Shown: positions 1 to 7,148 of the stretch, one piece after another
Position numbering within the stretch: position 1 is the first letter of the stretch
Layout of the letters: every line of letters starts with the position of its first letter
From: Clostridia bacterium
GTDB taxonomy: Bacteria > Bacillota > Clostridia > HGM11327
NCBI GenBank assembly: GCA_017935525.1
Contig: JAGBHJ010000255.1
Location: forward strand, 1 to 9,487
Length of the DNA stretch: 9,487 nucleotides
Direction: 5' to 3'
Made by a program: the position numbers and the translations under genes
The notes under the pieces: model-generated
What the model saw: only the letters and a program-made list of their open reading frames with translations
What the model was told of the DNA's origin: nothing
The model's database searches: none

Positions 1-16
1 AAATTTTACCCATTTA

Positions 17-25
17 TGCTATAAT
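17..25 (+). promoter_or_regulatory. Extended -10 element upstream of pth
   Basis: The sequence TGC-TATAAT is a perfect sigma-A -10 hexamer (20-25) with an extended -10 TG at 17-18. A -35 box at the usual 17 bp spacing would fall at the very edge of or outside the window, so it cannot be judged. The predicted transcription start is near position 32, giving a leader of about 44 bases before the pth start codon. The same TGCTATAAT string recurs in the promoter at 4202-4210. Confidence 0.65.
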
Positions 26-63
26 ATGAATGTTACGCAAAAGTAACCCCATAATATAAAAAC

Positions 64-68
64 AGGAG
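64..68 (+). promoter_or_regulatory. Ribosome binding site of pth
   Basis: AGGAG lies seven bases before the ATG at 76 and fixes that ATG as the start. The protein then begins directly with the conserved first strand of Pth (YLIAGLGNPG), as expected for the family. Confidence 0.75.
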
Positions 69-75
69 TGATAAT

Positions 76-666
76 ATGTATCTCATCGCAGGTCTGGGTA
101 ATCCGGGCGACAAATATAAATTCACAAGGCACAACGCAGGCTTTCTGACAGTTGCCGCCATTGCCGAAAGGCACAATATCCCCCTTTCCACCAACGGCTT
201 TAACGCCATATACGGCAAGGGCAAGATCTGCGGCAAGGACGTCATTCTGGCTCTGCCACAGACCTTTATGAATCACTCAGGTGACAGCATCCGTGCCATT
301 ATGAATTTCTACAAGATCACCCCCGAGGATCTTATTGTCATTTACGACGATATGGACATAGACGTAGGCTCCATCCGCATAAGATTAAACGGCAGTGCAG
401 GTACTCACAACGGCATGAAGTCCATTATTCTGGACAATCTCCATACGGAGGAATTCAGACGCATCCGCATCGGTATCAGCAGACCAAAATACCACGACGC
501 TATCAATTACGTATTGAGCGACTTTACCGAGGAGGAAACACCCCTCTTAAAGGCGGCAATAACCGACGCTGCGGACGCCATGGACCTTATTATGTCCCGC
601 GGCACGGACTTTGCCATGAATCGCTTTAACAAAAAGAAAAAGCCCCCAAAGGAAACTATACAGTAA
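76..666 (+). CDS. pth: Peptidyl-tRNA hydrolase (Pth)
   Basis: The enzyme cleaves the ester bond between tRNA and peptides on peptidyl-tRNAs released early from ribosomes, recycling tRNA in the cytoplasm. The 196-residue length is normal for bacterial Pth. Visible family motifs are GLGNPG (6-11), TRHNAGF (17-23) with the catalytic His19, PQTFMNHSG (61-69) with Asn66, YDDMD (90-94) with the Asp that orients the His, GSAGTHNGMKS (106-116) with Asn112, and FRRIRIGI near 125-135. Asn9, Asn66 and Asn112 correspond to the substrate-contacting asparagines of the E. coli enzyme. The C-terminus is short and lysine-rich (FNKKKKPPKE). mfd follows after 15 bases, so the two are probably co-transcribed from the promoter at the left edge. 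Nothing is broken. The assignment is essentially certain. Confidence 0.97.
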   Translation: MYLIAGLGNPGDKYKFTRHNAGFLTVAAIAERHNIPLSTNGFNAIYGKGKICGKDVILALPQTFMNHSGDSIRAIMNFYKITPEDLIVIYDDMDIDVGSIRIRLNGSAGTHNGMKSIILDNLHTEEFRRIRIGISRPKYHDAINYVLSDFTEEETPLLKAAITDAADAMDLIMSRGTDFAMNRFNKKKKPPKETIQ

Positions 667-681
667 TATCAGGACAATAAA

Positions 682-3600
682 ATGATCTCATCACAGTTTA
701 CAGAATGTCTGGCAAAGGGCATCAAAACGGGTATTTCCGCACAGTCAGAGGCGGCAATATACTACCTTTTGAGTCTTGCGGCAAAGGCCACGGACTGCCC
801 GCTGTTTATCGTTACCAAAAACGATACCGACGCCAGACGAATTGCAGACGAGCTGGTGGCTTTTTTGGGCGAGGATATATTCTGGTACCCCAAGCAACAG
901 CTCACATTCCACGATTTTGATGCGGAAAGCTCCGACATCAGAGCCTACCGCGCATCAGCAGTCAACGCAGTATTAAACACACCCAAGCCCGTCATAGTTA
1001 CAACACTTGAAGGGCTTTCTACGCCGTTGACAGAAAGGTCCGGCTTTCGTGTATTCTCATATTCCGTAGGGGACGTACTTGACGTTGACGAATTTCGCAA
1101 CAGCGCCGCAGAGCTGGGCTACGAGCCCGTATCCGTGGTGGACGGCAGAGGTCAGTTCAGCATAAGAGGCGGCATTGTGGATATTTTCCCGCCGTATCTG
1201 GAAAATCCCGTCAGAATAGAGCTTTTTGATGACGAGATAGACTCCATCAGGGCCTTTGACGTTATATCCCAGCGCTCCATGGACCATGTGGACGGCGTCA
1301 GCATAATGCCCGCAGGCGAATTCTTGTTCCCCATTGCAAAAAAGGACCAGATTTGCGCAGCCATAAGGCAGGATATGGAGTCATGCATAAAGGGACTCGC
1401 TCCCCAAGCAAAGGAAAAGCTTACAAACAAGGTTTCGGGCATACTCACCCGTATGGAGCAGGGTCTGCCATCAAGCTTATACAAAAACTATCTGCCCTAC
1501 ATCTGCCCCCGCACCACCATTGCGGACTACACGGAGGATTGCAGATTTATTATAATCGAGCCGGACGATCTCTTTTCCGACTACGACCTGGCATACACCG
1601 TCACAAGCCAGCGCTTTGCGGATATGCTGGAAAACGGCGAGGTTCTTCCCCGCCAGCTGGAGGCAATGCCAACCGCAGACGAGCTTATACGGCTTATTGA
1701 CAGCTACCCATGGGTGGCGCTAAAGGAGTTCGTTTCCCAGTACAGGTTCATCCAGCCCCAAGAGCTTTTGACAGCAAAGGTCCAGCCAACGCTGGAGTAC
1801 ATGGGCAATTTTGAGGCATTGCTCAGCGACATCAAAAAATACAGAGTGGACACCGTTGACCTGTTTATGTTTACGGGCAACGAAAAGCGTGCCATACTGT
1901 TAAAGCAGTTTTTTAACGACAACGGCATCTCCCCCGTGGTAATATCCCGTATCGGAGAGGCAGACGAGCTTATTGCCTCGGCACGCAAGGCAGGCACTCA
2001 ATCCCCGTTGTTCATTGTAAAAAATCACCTCTCCCGCGGATGCGTAATAGAGGACAAGATTTTTATAGGCGATAACGAAATATTCGGCTCTGCAAAAAAG
2101 GCGGCAAGAAGGGGCACCTCCCCCAATGCCAAGCCCATTCGTTCATTTACCGACCTTACTATCGGCGCTTACGTTGTCCACGAGATCCACGGCATCGCAA
2201 GGTTTATAGGAATCAAGGAAAACGAGATCAGCGGCAAAAAGCAGGATTATCTCTGTCTGGAATACGCAGGCGGAGATACCATATTCGTCCCCGTTGACAG
2301 ACTTGACCATATCCAGCCCTATATTTCCACAGGTGGCGAAGCCACACCCACACTCTCCCGCCTTGGCGGCAAGGAATGGGGCAATGCAAAGGAAAAGGCA
2401 AGCTCCTCCATCAAAAAGCTGGCGTATAATCTGGTTGAGCTTTATGCAAGGCGTGAGGTGTACAAGGGCTTTAAGTTTTCTCCCGACACCGTATGGCAGC
2501 AGGAGCTGGAGGACAGCTTTGTATTTGAGGAGACCCCCGACCAGCTTAAAGCCATCGAGGAAATAAAGCGGGACATGGAGGACTACAAAATAATGGACAG
2601 ACTGCTGTGCGGCGACGTTGGCTTCGGCAAAACGGAGGTAGCAGTCCGTGCGGCATTTAAGGCAATTATGGACGGCAAGCAGGTTGCGCTTTTGGCGCCC
2701 ACCACCATACTTGCCCAGCAGCATTACCAGACGTTTAAGGAAAGGTACGAGAATTTTCCCGTAAAGGTTGACGTGGTATCCCGTTTCCGCAGCCCCGCAG
2801 AGCAAAAAAAGACCCTTGAAGCCCTGGAGCTTGGCGAGGTGGATATGCTCATCGGTACTCACAGGCTTTTGGGCAAGGACGTAAAATTCCGTGACCTTGG
2901 ACTTTTGATAATTGACGAGGAGCAACGCTTTGGCGTCAACCACAAGGAAAAGATAAAGGACATCAAAAAATCCGTTGACGTGCTTACCCTTTCCGCAACA
3001 CCCATCCCCAGAACTCTCCATATGTCTCTGGTGGGTATAAGGGACATCAGCATTATAGACACTCCACCCCGTGACCGTTACCCCGTGCAGACGTACGTTA
3101 TTGAGGACAACGACGACATCATCCGCGGCGCAATTCTCCGTGAGCTTGACAGGGACGGACAGATATTCTTCCTCTACAACGACGTGCAGAATATCGACAA
3201 ATTCCGTCTTAAGCTGTCAAACCTCGTGCCCGAGGCAAGAATAGCCGTTGCCCACGGACAAATGTCAGAATCCCAGCTGGAAAAGGTAATGATGAGCTAT
3301 TTTGAGCATGAATACGATATTCTCCTCTGCTCCACCATTATCGAAAGCGGCATAGACGTGCCCAACGCAAACACTCTGTTTGTGTATGATGCGGACAAAT
3401 TGGGACTTTCCCAGCTGTACCAGATACGCGGCAGGATAGGCAGATCCACAAGGGTAGCCTACGCATACCTTATGTACAGGCAGGACAAGGTGCTCAGCGA
3501 CGTGGCGTCAAAGCGTCTTAAGGCGATAAAGGACTTTACGGACCTTGGTTCTGGCTTCAGAATCGCCATGAAGGATCTGGAGATCCGCGGTGCGGGCAAC

Positions 3601-4173
3601 GTTATCGGCTCGGAGCAAAGCGGTCATATGACCAACATCGGTTATGACCTTTACTGCAAAATGCTGGCGGACGAGATCGCATCCCTTAAGGGCAAGACCT
3701 CCGAGGAGCAGATAGAGGTGACCATCATCATAGCGGACGAGGCATATATTCCCTCAACCTACATCACAGAGGAAAATATCCGTCTGGAAATGTACAAAAA
3801 GATCTCCATGATCGACTCCATGCAGGACAAATACGAGGTCGAGGAGGAGATACAGGACAGATATTCCGACCTCCCCAGAGAGATCGTCAACCTCACCAAT
3901 TCCGCATACATCAGAAGCATCTGCAGGCGTGTCAAGATCACAAAGGTAAAGCAAAAGGGAGAGAAATTTGAGCTTCACTTCTTAAAAGGCGCATTTAACC
4001 CCCAAAGCTTTGGGCAGATAGACCCCAACAGAAAGGTAAAGATCGACCTCAATCTGAAGGCAGAGCCATCCATGACCCTTGTGCTGGCAGACGTCAAGCC
4101 CTCCAGAAGATTAAGCGAGCTGGTGTGCGTGATGCAGGAGCTGTTTGATAAAAAAGATGATATAAATGAATAA
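682..4173 (+). CDS. mfd: Transcription-repair coupling factor Mfd
   Basis: Mfd is an ATP-driven DNA translocase that pushes or removes RNA polymerase stalled at lesions and recruits UvrA for nucleotide excision repair. The protein has 1163 residues, normal for the family (about 1150-1180). The N-terminal UvrB-like module includes the RGQFSIRGGIVDIFPP segment (about 156-171) and lacks a working Walker A motif there, as is typical. The RNA-polymerase-interacting CarD-like domain starts near 488 (IGAYVVHEIHGIARFIGI from 494). The RecG-like motor has Walker A GDVGFGKTE (644-652), DEEQRFGV (745-752), SATPIPRTL (771-779) and QIRGRIGRS (914-922). The segment DLEIRGAGNVIGSEQSGH (965-982) belongs to the TRG-type motif region, and the C-terminal TRCF domain follows to the end. 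AGGA at 671-674 lies seven bases before the ATG. The gene is intact, and a hairpin at 4206-4244 probably ends its transcript. Confidence 0.97.
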   Translation: MISSQFTECLAKGIKTGISAQSEAAIYYLLSLAAKATDCPLFIVTKNDTDARRIADELVAFLGEDIFWYPKQQLTFHDFDAESSDIRAYRASAVNAVLNTPKPVIVTTLEGLSTPLTERSGFRVFSYSVGDVLDVDEFRNSAAELGYEPVSVVDGRGQFSIRGGIVDIFPPYLENPVRIELFDDEIDSIRAFDVISQRSMDHVDGVSIMPAGEFLFPIAKKDQICAAIRQDMESCIKGLAPQAKEKLTNKVSGILTRMEQGLPSSLYKNYLPYICPRTTIADYTEDCRFIIIEPDDLFSDYDLAYTVTSQRFADMLENGEVLPRQLEAMPTADELIRLIDSYPWVALKEFVSQYRFIQPQELLTAKVQPTLEYMGNFEALLSDIKKYRVDTVDLFMFTGNEKRAILLKQFFNDNGISPVVISRIGEADELIASARKAGTQSPLFIVKNHLSRGCVIEDKIFIGDNEIFGSAKKAARRGTSPNAKPIRSFTDLTIGAYVVHEIHGIARFIGIKENEISGKKQDYLCLEYAGGDTIFVPVDRLDHIQPYISTGGEATPTLSRLGGKEWGNAKEKASSSIKKLAYNLVELYARREVYKGFKFSPDTVWQQELEDSFVFEETPDQLKAIEEIKRDMEDYKIMDRLLCGDVGFGKTEVAVRAAFKAIMDGKQVALLAPTTILAQQHYQTFKERYENFPVKVDVVSRFRSPAEQKKTLEALELGEVDMLIGTHRLLGKDVKFRDLGLLIIDEEQRFGVNHKEKIKDIKKSVDVLTLSATPIPRTLHMSLVGIRDISIIDTPPRDRYPVQTYVIEDNDDIIRGAILRELDRDGQIFFLYNDVQNIDKFRLKLSNLVPEARIAVAHGQMSESQLEKVMMSYFEHEYDILLCSTIIESGIDVPNANTLFVYDADKLGLSQLYQIRGRIGRSTRVAYAYLMYRQDKVLSDVASKRLKAIKDFTDLGSGFRIAMKDLEIRGAGNVIGSEQSGHMTNIGYDLYCKMLADEIASLKGKTSEEQIEVTIIIADEAYIPSTYITEENIRLEMYKKISMIDSMQDKYEVEEEIQDRYSDLPREIVNLTNSAYIRSICRRVKITKVKQKGEKFELHFLKGAFNPQSFGQIDPNRKVKIDLNLKAEPSMTLVLADVKPSRRLSELVCVMQELFDKKDDINE

Positions 4174-4181
4174 ATATCTAC

Positions 4182-4210
4182 TTGATATAATGATTGAATT
4201 GTGCTATAAT
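4182..4210 (+). promoter_or_regulatory. Near-consensus sigma-A promoter of the hydrolase array
   Basis: The -35 box TTGATA (4182-4187) and the -10 box TATAAT (4205-4210) are separated by exactly 17 bp, with an extended -10 TGC at 4202-4204. This is close to an ideal vegetative promoter. The expected start is near 4217, giving a leader of about 38 bases before the first hydrolase gene. The -10 box overlaps the left arm of the inverted repeat at 4206-4239, so the promoter is embedded in the probable mfd terminator. An operator role for the repeat is an alternative. Confidence 0.8.
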
Positions 4211-4244
4211 AGTGAAAGGTAATCGCCTTTCACTATTATTTTTT
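4206..4244 (+). terminator. Rho-independent terminator of pth-mfd overlapping a promoter
   Basis: A perfect inverted repeat pairs 4208-4219 (AATAGTGAAAGG) with 4226-4237, extendable by two A-T pairs to 4206/4239. The loop is about six bases, and a run of six T ends at 4244. That is the form of an intrinsic terminator for transcripts arriving from mfd, whose stop codon lies 32 bases upstream. Transcripts starting near 4217 contain only the last few bases of the left arm, so they should not form the full stem. Because the dyad covers the -10 box and start point, it could also bind a repressor. Confidence 0.75.
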
Positions 4245-4250
4245 GGAGAA
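4245..4250 (+). promoter_or_regulatory. Ribosome binding site that fixes the start of hydrolase copy 1
   Basis: GGAGAA sits six bases after its GGAG core from ATG 4255. A longer reading from TTG 4243 would place the start codon on top of this site. All paralogs begin M(L/M)T at the equivalent place, so 4255 is the supported start. Confidence 0.8.
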
Positions 4251-4254
4251 TATT

Positions 4255-5184
4255 ATGACACTTGAAGAAATACTTTTGGACCTTAAGTCCGACAGAGTTA
4301 AAAAGGTCATCTTCGACGGTGACATGTACGCAGAGGTGGACGATCAGTATGCCCTTGCTTATTGCTTAGGCTCTGACAAAATCGAGGTCTTGTCAGTAAG
4401 CACGGAGCATTTTGTGGACGAAGCCAGATTTACCGTGCTTAAGGACAGCATGGAGATGGGATATAAAGAAATATTCCGTATTTACGACGCATTGGGTATC
4501 GATCCCGAAAAGTGCCCCGCATACAAGGGTGCTGACAACAGCATCAGCAACGACCCCAACTTTGCTCCGCAGGACAGCCCCGCAGCACGTAACATCATCA
4601 ACACAGTAAAGAATTCTGATGAAATCATTTACGTACTCTCAACAGGTCCCTGTACGGCAGTCGTTTCCGCCTGCATGATAGACCCCTCCATAACCAAAAA
4701 TCTTTGCGTTCTTTGGCTGGGCTGCCATTGCATAGATATTCCGAATTGCTACGTCAGCGAATGCAACCTCAACAGCGACTACGCCGCAGGTCAGCTTTTG
4801 CTGAATTTGGATATCCCGTTGGTGCTCCTCCCCTGCCACGGCAGAGGCTCCATCAATGTTTACATGGAGTACGAGGACTTTATGAGAATAGAGGGCGACA
4901 CTCCCGGTGCAAAGCTTTTCCGTGAGATATACCCCCGTCAGTGCGAAAAGGAAGAGGACAAGCTGAGAGCCATCAGAAAGATAATGTGCGACCTTGTTGC
5001 CCCCGCAACGTTGGCGTTGAACGACTCCATGTCATACAGAATAATCACCGCCCCAGTTGTAACCGACAACAACCGCTACGCATGGGACTCCACCAGAAGA
5101 AAGATCATATACATGGAGGACCCCGATTGCAGAAGAATAGTAGATGACGCCATCAAGGCGATAAACAACGCAGTAAAGGCATAA
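4255..5184 (+). CDS. Nucleoside hydrolase superfamily protein, copy 1
   Basis: This 309-residue cytoplasmic protein is a member of the inosine-uridine nucleoside hydrolase superfamily, whose enzymes use a bound calcium ion to cleave the N-glycosidic bond of ribosides. The calcium motif reads DGDMYAEVDD (21-30), with Asp21, Asp23, Asp29 and Asp30. The motif STGPCTAVVSA lies at about 129-139 and matches the GPLTN-type region. SECN gives Glu169 and Asn171 (the ExN motif), and MCD gives Asp246 as the late metal ligand. Oddities: the GGN site of classical enzymes reads GCH (156-158), Cys245 stands where the catalytic His usually precedes the Asp, and the protein has 13 cysteines, several clustered as CHC...C...SEC (157-170). 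A near-consensus promoter and a good ribosome binding site precede it, and copy 2 follows after 18 bases. The superfamily call is firm; the substrate is unknown, and catalytic activity is likely but not shown. Confidence 0.85.
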   Translation: MTLEEILLDLKSDRVKKVIFDGDMYAEVDDQYALAYCLGSDKIEVLSVSTEHFVDEARFTVLKDSMEMGYKEIFRIYDALGIDPEKCPAYKGADNSISNDPNFAPQDSPAARNIINTVKNSDEIIYVLSTGPCTAVVSACMIDPSITKNLCVLWLGCHCIDIPNCYVSECNLNSDYAAGQLLLNLDIPLVLLPCHGRGSINVYMEYEDFMRIEGDTPGAKLFREIYPRQCEKEEDKLRAIRKIMCDLVAPATLALNDSMSYRIITAPVVTDNNRYAWDSTRRKIIYMEDPDCRRIVDDAIKAINNAVKA

Positions 5185-5202
5185 GAAAGGAAAATAACTA
5201 TT

Positions 5203-6168
5203 ATGTTGACAGCAGAACAGATACTCAAGGATATCAAGACAGATAAGGTAAAGAAGGTTATTATCGACGGAGATTTCTCCGCAGAGTGTGACGACCAGTA
5301 CACCCTGGCATACGCCTTGGGATGCGATAAGATGAACGTGGTTGGTGTAAATGCCTCCGCACACTTTGACGATAAGTACGTTGATACGTATTCCACAATG
5401 CTTAAGAGCTATGCAGAAATGCTGAGAGTTCTCCACGCTTCCGGAATAGACAGAAACAACTTCCCCTGCTTTATGGGCTCAAGCACGCAGGTCTCCCACA
5501 ATATCGACTTTGCTCCCTCCGACAGCCCCGCAGCCCGCAACATCATCAAGGTTGCAAAGGAAGCAGCAGAGGACGAGATAATCTACATCATTACAACAGG
5601 TCCCTGCTCATGCGCTGTTTCCGCATACCTTATGGATCCCTCCATTGCAGACAAGATCTGCGTAGTATGGCTGGGTGGTAACGAGATCAGCGAGCGCACG
5701 ATGGAAAAGGGTTGCCACGAGTGGAATATGTATGCAGACTTTAAGGCGTCACAGATCCTCCTTAGCTCCGACATTCCGTTGCTTATGCTCAACGCAGGAC
5801 CTCACGGCTCAGGTAACATTGTTATGACGTATGAGGACTTCCAGACCTTCGGCAGCAACTGGGACGGTCCTTGGGTAGAGCAGTTTTACAGCCGTGTTCT
5901 CCCCAGAACAAGCGGCGTAACTCTGGCAGGCTACACACACGGCTGGTCAAAGGTAATGTGCGACTATGCAGGCGCAGCTGCTATCTCCATCCCCGACTCT
6001 ATGGACCTCACCATCATCCCTGCACCCACGCTGGAGGATGACGGCAGATATACACTCAATCCCAACAACAAGCTCATCATCTGGGGCGAAAATCCCGATT
6101 CCAACGCCATCACAGCTGACGCTATCAAGTGTACAAAGGCTTTGATCCAGCGCGCAAAGGAACAGTGA
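5203..6168 (+). CDS. Nucleoside hydrolase superfamily protein, copy 2
   Basis: At 321 residues this is the longest of the intact copies. The acidic metal motif is DGDFSAECDD (22-31), TTGPCSCAVSA follows near 133-143, and WLGGN (156-160) keeps the Asn of the classical GGN site. HEWN gives Glu173 and Asn175, and MCD gives Asp254 with Cys253 at the usual catalytic His position. It has a distinct insert between GGN and ExN (EISERTMEKGC) and a unique segment around 225-250 (SNWDGPWVEQ, then AGYTHGWS). The C-terminal TRR motif seen in copies 1, 4 and 5 is absent. The ribosome binding site is modest: AAAGGA around 5186-5191 lies about 12 bases from the ATG, so translation may be partly coupled to copy 1. 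No signal peptide or membrane segment is visible. Its HEWN and DGDFSAE motifs make copy 3 its nearest relative in the array. Confidence 0.85.
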   Translation: MLTAEQILKDIKTDKVKKVIIDGDFSAECDDQYTLAYALGCDKMNVVGVNASAHFDDKYVDTYSTMLKSYAEMLRVLHASGIDRNNFPCFMGSSTQVSHNIDFAPSDSPAARNIIKVAKEAAEDEIIYIITTGPCSCAVSAYLMDPSIADKICVVWLGGNEISERTMEKGCHEWNMYADFKASQILLSSDIPLLMLNAGPHGSGNIVMTYEDFQTFGSNWDGPWVEQFYSRVLPRTSGVTLAGYTHGWSKVMCDYAGAAAISIPDSMDLTIIPAPTLEDDGRYTLNPNNKLIIWGENPDSNAITADAIKCTKALIQRAKEQ

Positions 6169-6186
6169 TCTTAAGAGGAAAAAATC

Positions 6187-7130
6187 ATGACAATTGAACA
6201 GATACTACAAGATATCAGATCAGACAGAGTTAAAAAGGTAATATACGACGGTGATTTTTCCGCAGAAATTGACGACCAGTACGCCCTGGCTTACGCCATG
6301 GGCTCGGACAAGATGGAGGTGCTCTCCATCAACGCCGTAGCACATTTTGAGGAGCCCATGGCGGCAAACACCCGCCAGACAATGCTCCGCAGCTACTGCG
6401 AGCTGGAGATACTGCTCGATTCTTTGGGAATAGACGCCCGTCAGTATCCCGCCTACCACGGCCCCAGCATCCAGCTGACAAACAGCCCCGATTATGCTCC
6501 CGTGGATTGCCCCTCTGCAAGAAATATTATAGAAATTTCAAAGAAGTATAAGGACGAGCTCATCTACGTGCTCACCACGGGTCCCTGCTCCAGCGTTGTA
6601 AACGCATATCTGCTTGATCCTTCCATTAAGGACAACATCTGCGTTATTGGCTGGCAGGTGACGTTCCCTCTGCAAAGGGTACCCAGCCTTTCCATGAGTG
6701 GAATTTATATTCCGACATCGGCGCTACAAAGATGATGTTCCACATAGATCTGCCCCTTATTTACTTGCCCTGCGAACCCCACGGCTCGGTAGATATCGTT
6801 ATGGATCACACCGACCTGGCAAAAATAGAGGGTGATTCCCCTGCGGCAGAGTATTTCCGCAAGGATCTGTATTACAGATTTGCCAAGAACGAGCACGAGT
6901 ATTACACATTGCCCAAGGTAATGTGTGACTACGCCGCGCCTGCTGTGCTTGCCATTCCCGATGCAATGGAATACGAGATCATCCCCTGCCCCTATTGGAC
7001 GGACGATCACCACTACGCATTTGACTTTACAAACAGAAGGATAATTCTCGGTTACAAGCCCAACTCAAAAATGATCGTTGAGGACGCTATCAAGGCAACC
7101 AACGCCCTCATAAAGAAGTATTATCCCTGA
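6187..7130 (+). pseudogene. Nucleoside hydrolase superfamily protein, copy 3, split by a one-base deletion
   Basis: Two overlapping reading frames (6187-6735 and the frame ending at 7130) together encode one complete hydrolase of 314 residues. The first frame is homologous up to Ile154 (codon 6646-6648) and then runs through 28 unrelated residues to a stop. Reading on in the other frame from 6651 gives LAGDVPSAKGTQPFHEWN, matching the other copies. The missing base is a T: the expected ATT-TGG (I-W, as in copy 5) appears as ATTGG. Motifs are DGDFSAEIDD (21-30), TTGPCSSVVNA, HEWN, PHGS and MCD; the first frame alone lacks everything after the central sheet. AGAGG at 6174-6178 is a good ribosome binding site. 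There is no other lesion, so this is a very recent mutation or a sequencing/assembly error. The site is not a canonical slippery heptamer, so programmed frameshifting is unlikely. Confidence 0.85.
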
Positions 7131-7135
7131 TCCCC

Positions 7136-7142
7136 AAGGTGG
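7136..7142 (+). promoter_or_regulatory. Ribosome binding site of hydrolase copy 4
   Basis: AAGGTGG precedes two adjacent ATG codons at 7149 and 7152, six and nine bases away. Alignment with the other copies (MTxEQIL) matches the second ATG, but spacing permits both, so the start is uncertain by one residue. Confidence 0.6.
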
Positions 7143-7148
7143 TTTATT

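Noticed and set aside
2143..3021. A 292-codon open frame on the minus strand opposite mfd
   Set aside because: It lies wholly inside the motor domain of mfd, has no ribosome binding site I can recognise and no family motif. It reads as a shadow of biased codon use.
4243..4254. TTG start adding four residues to copy 1
   Set aside because: It would place the start codon within the terminator T-run and over the ribosome binding site. All paralogs support ATG 4255.
5032..5436. Minus-strand open frames across the copy 1/copy 2 boundary, and similar ones at 6705-7013 and 7620-8108
   Set aside because: All are antisense to well-supported hydrolase genes with clear motifs, and their translations show no recognisable domain.
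6640..6655. Programmed frameshift in copy 3
   Set aside because: The bases before the shift do not allow both tRNAs to re-pair after slipping, and none of the other copies has such an arrangement.
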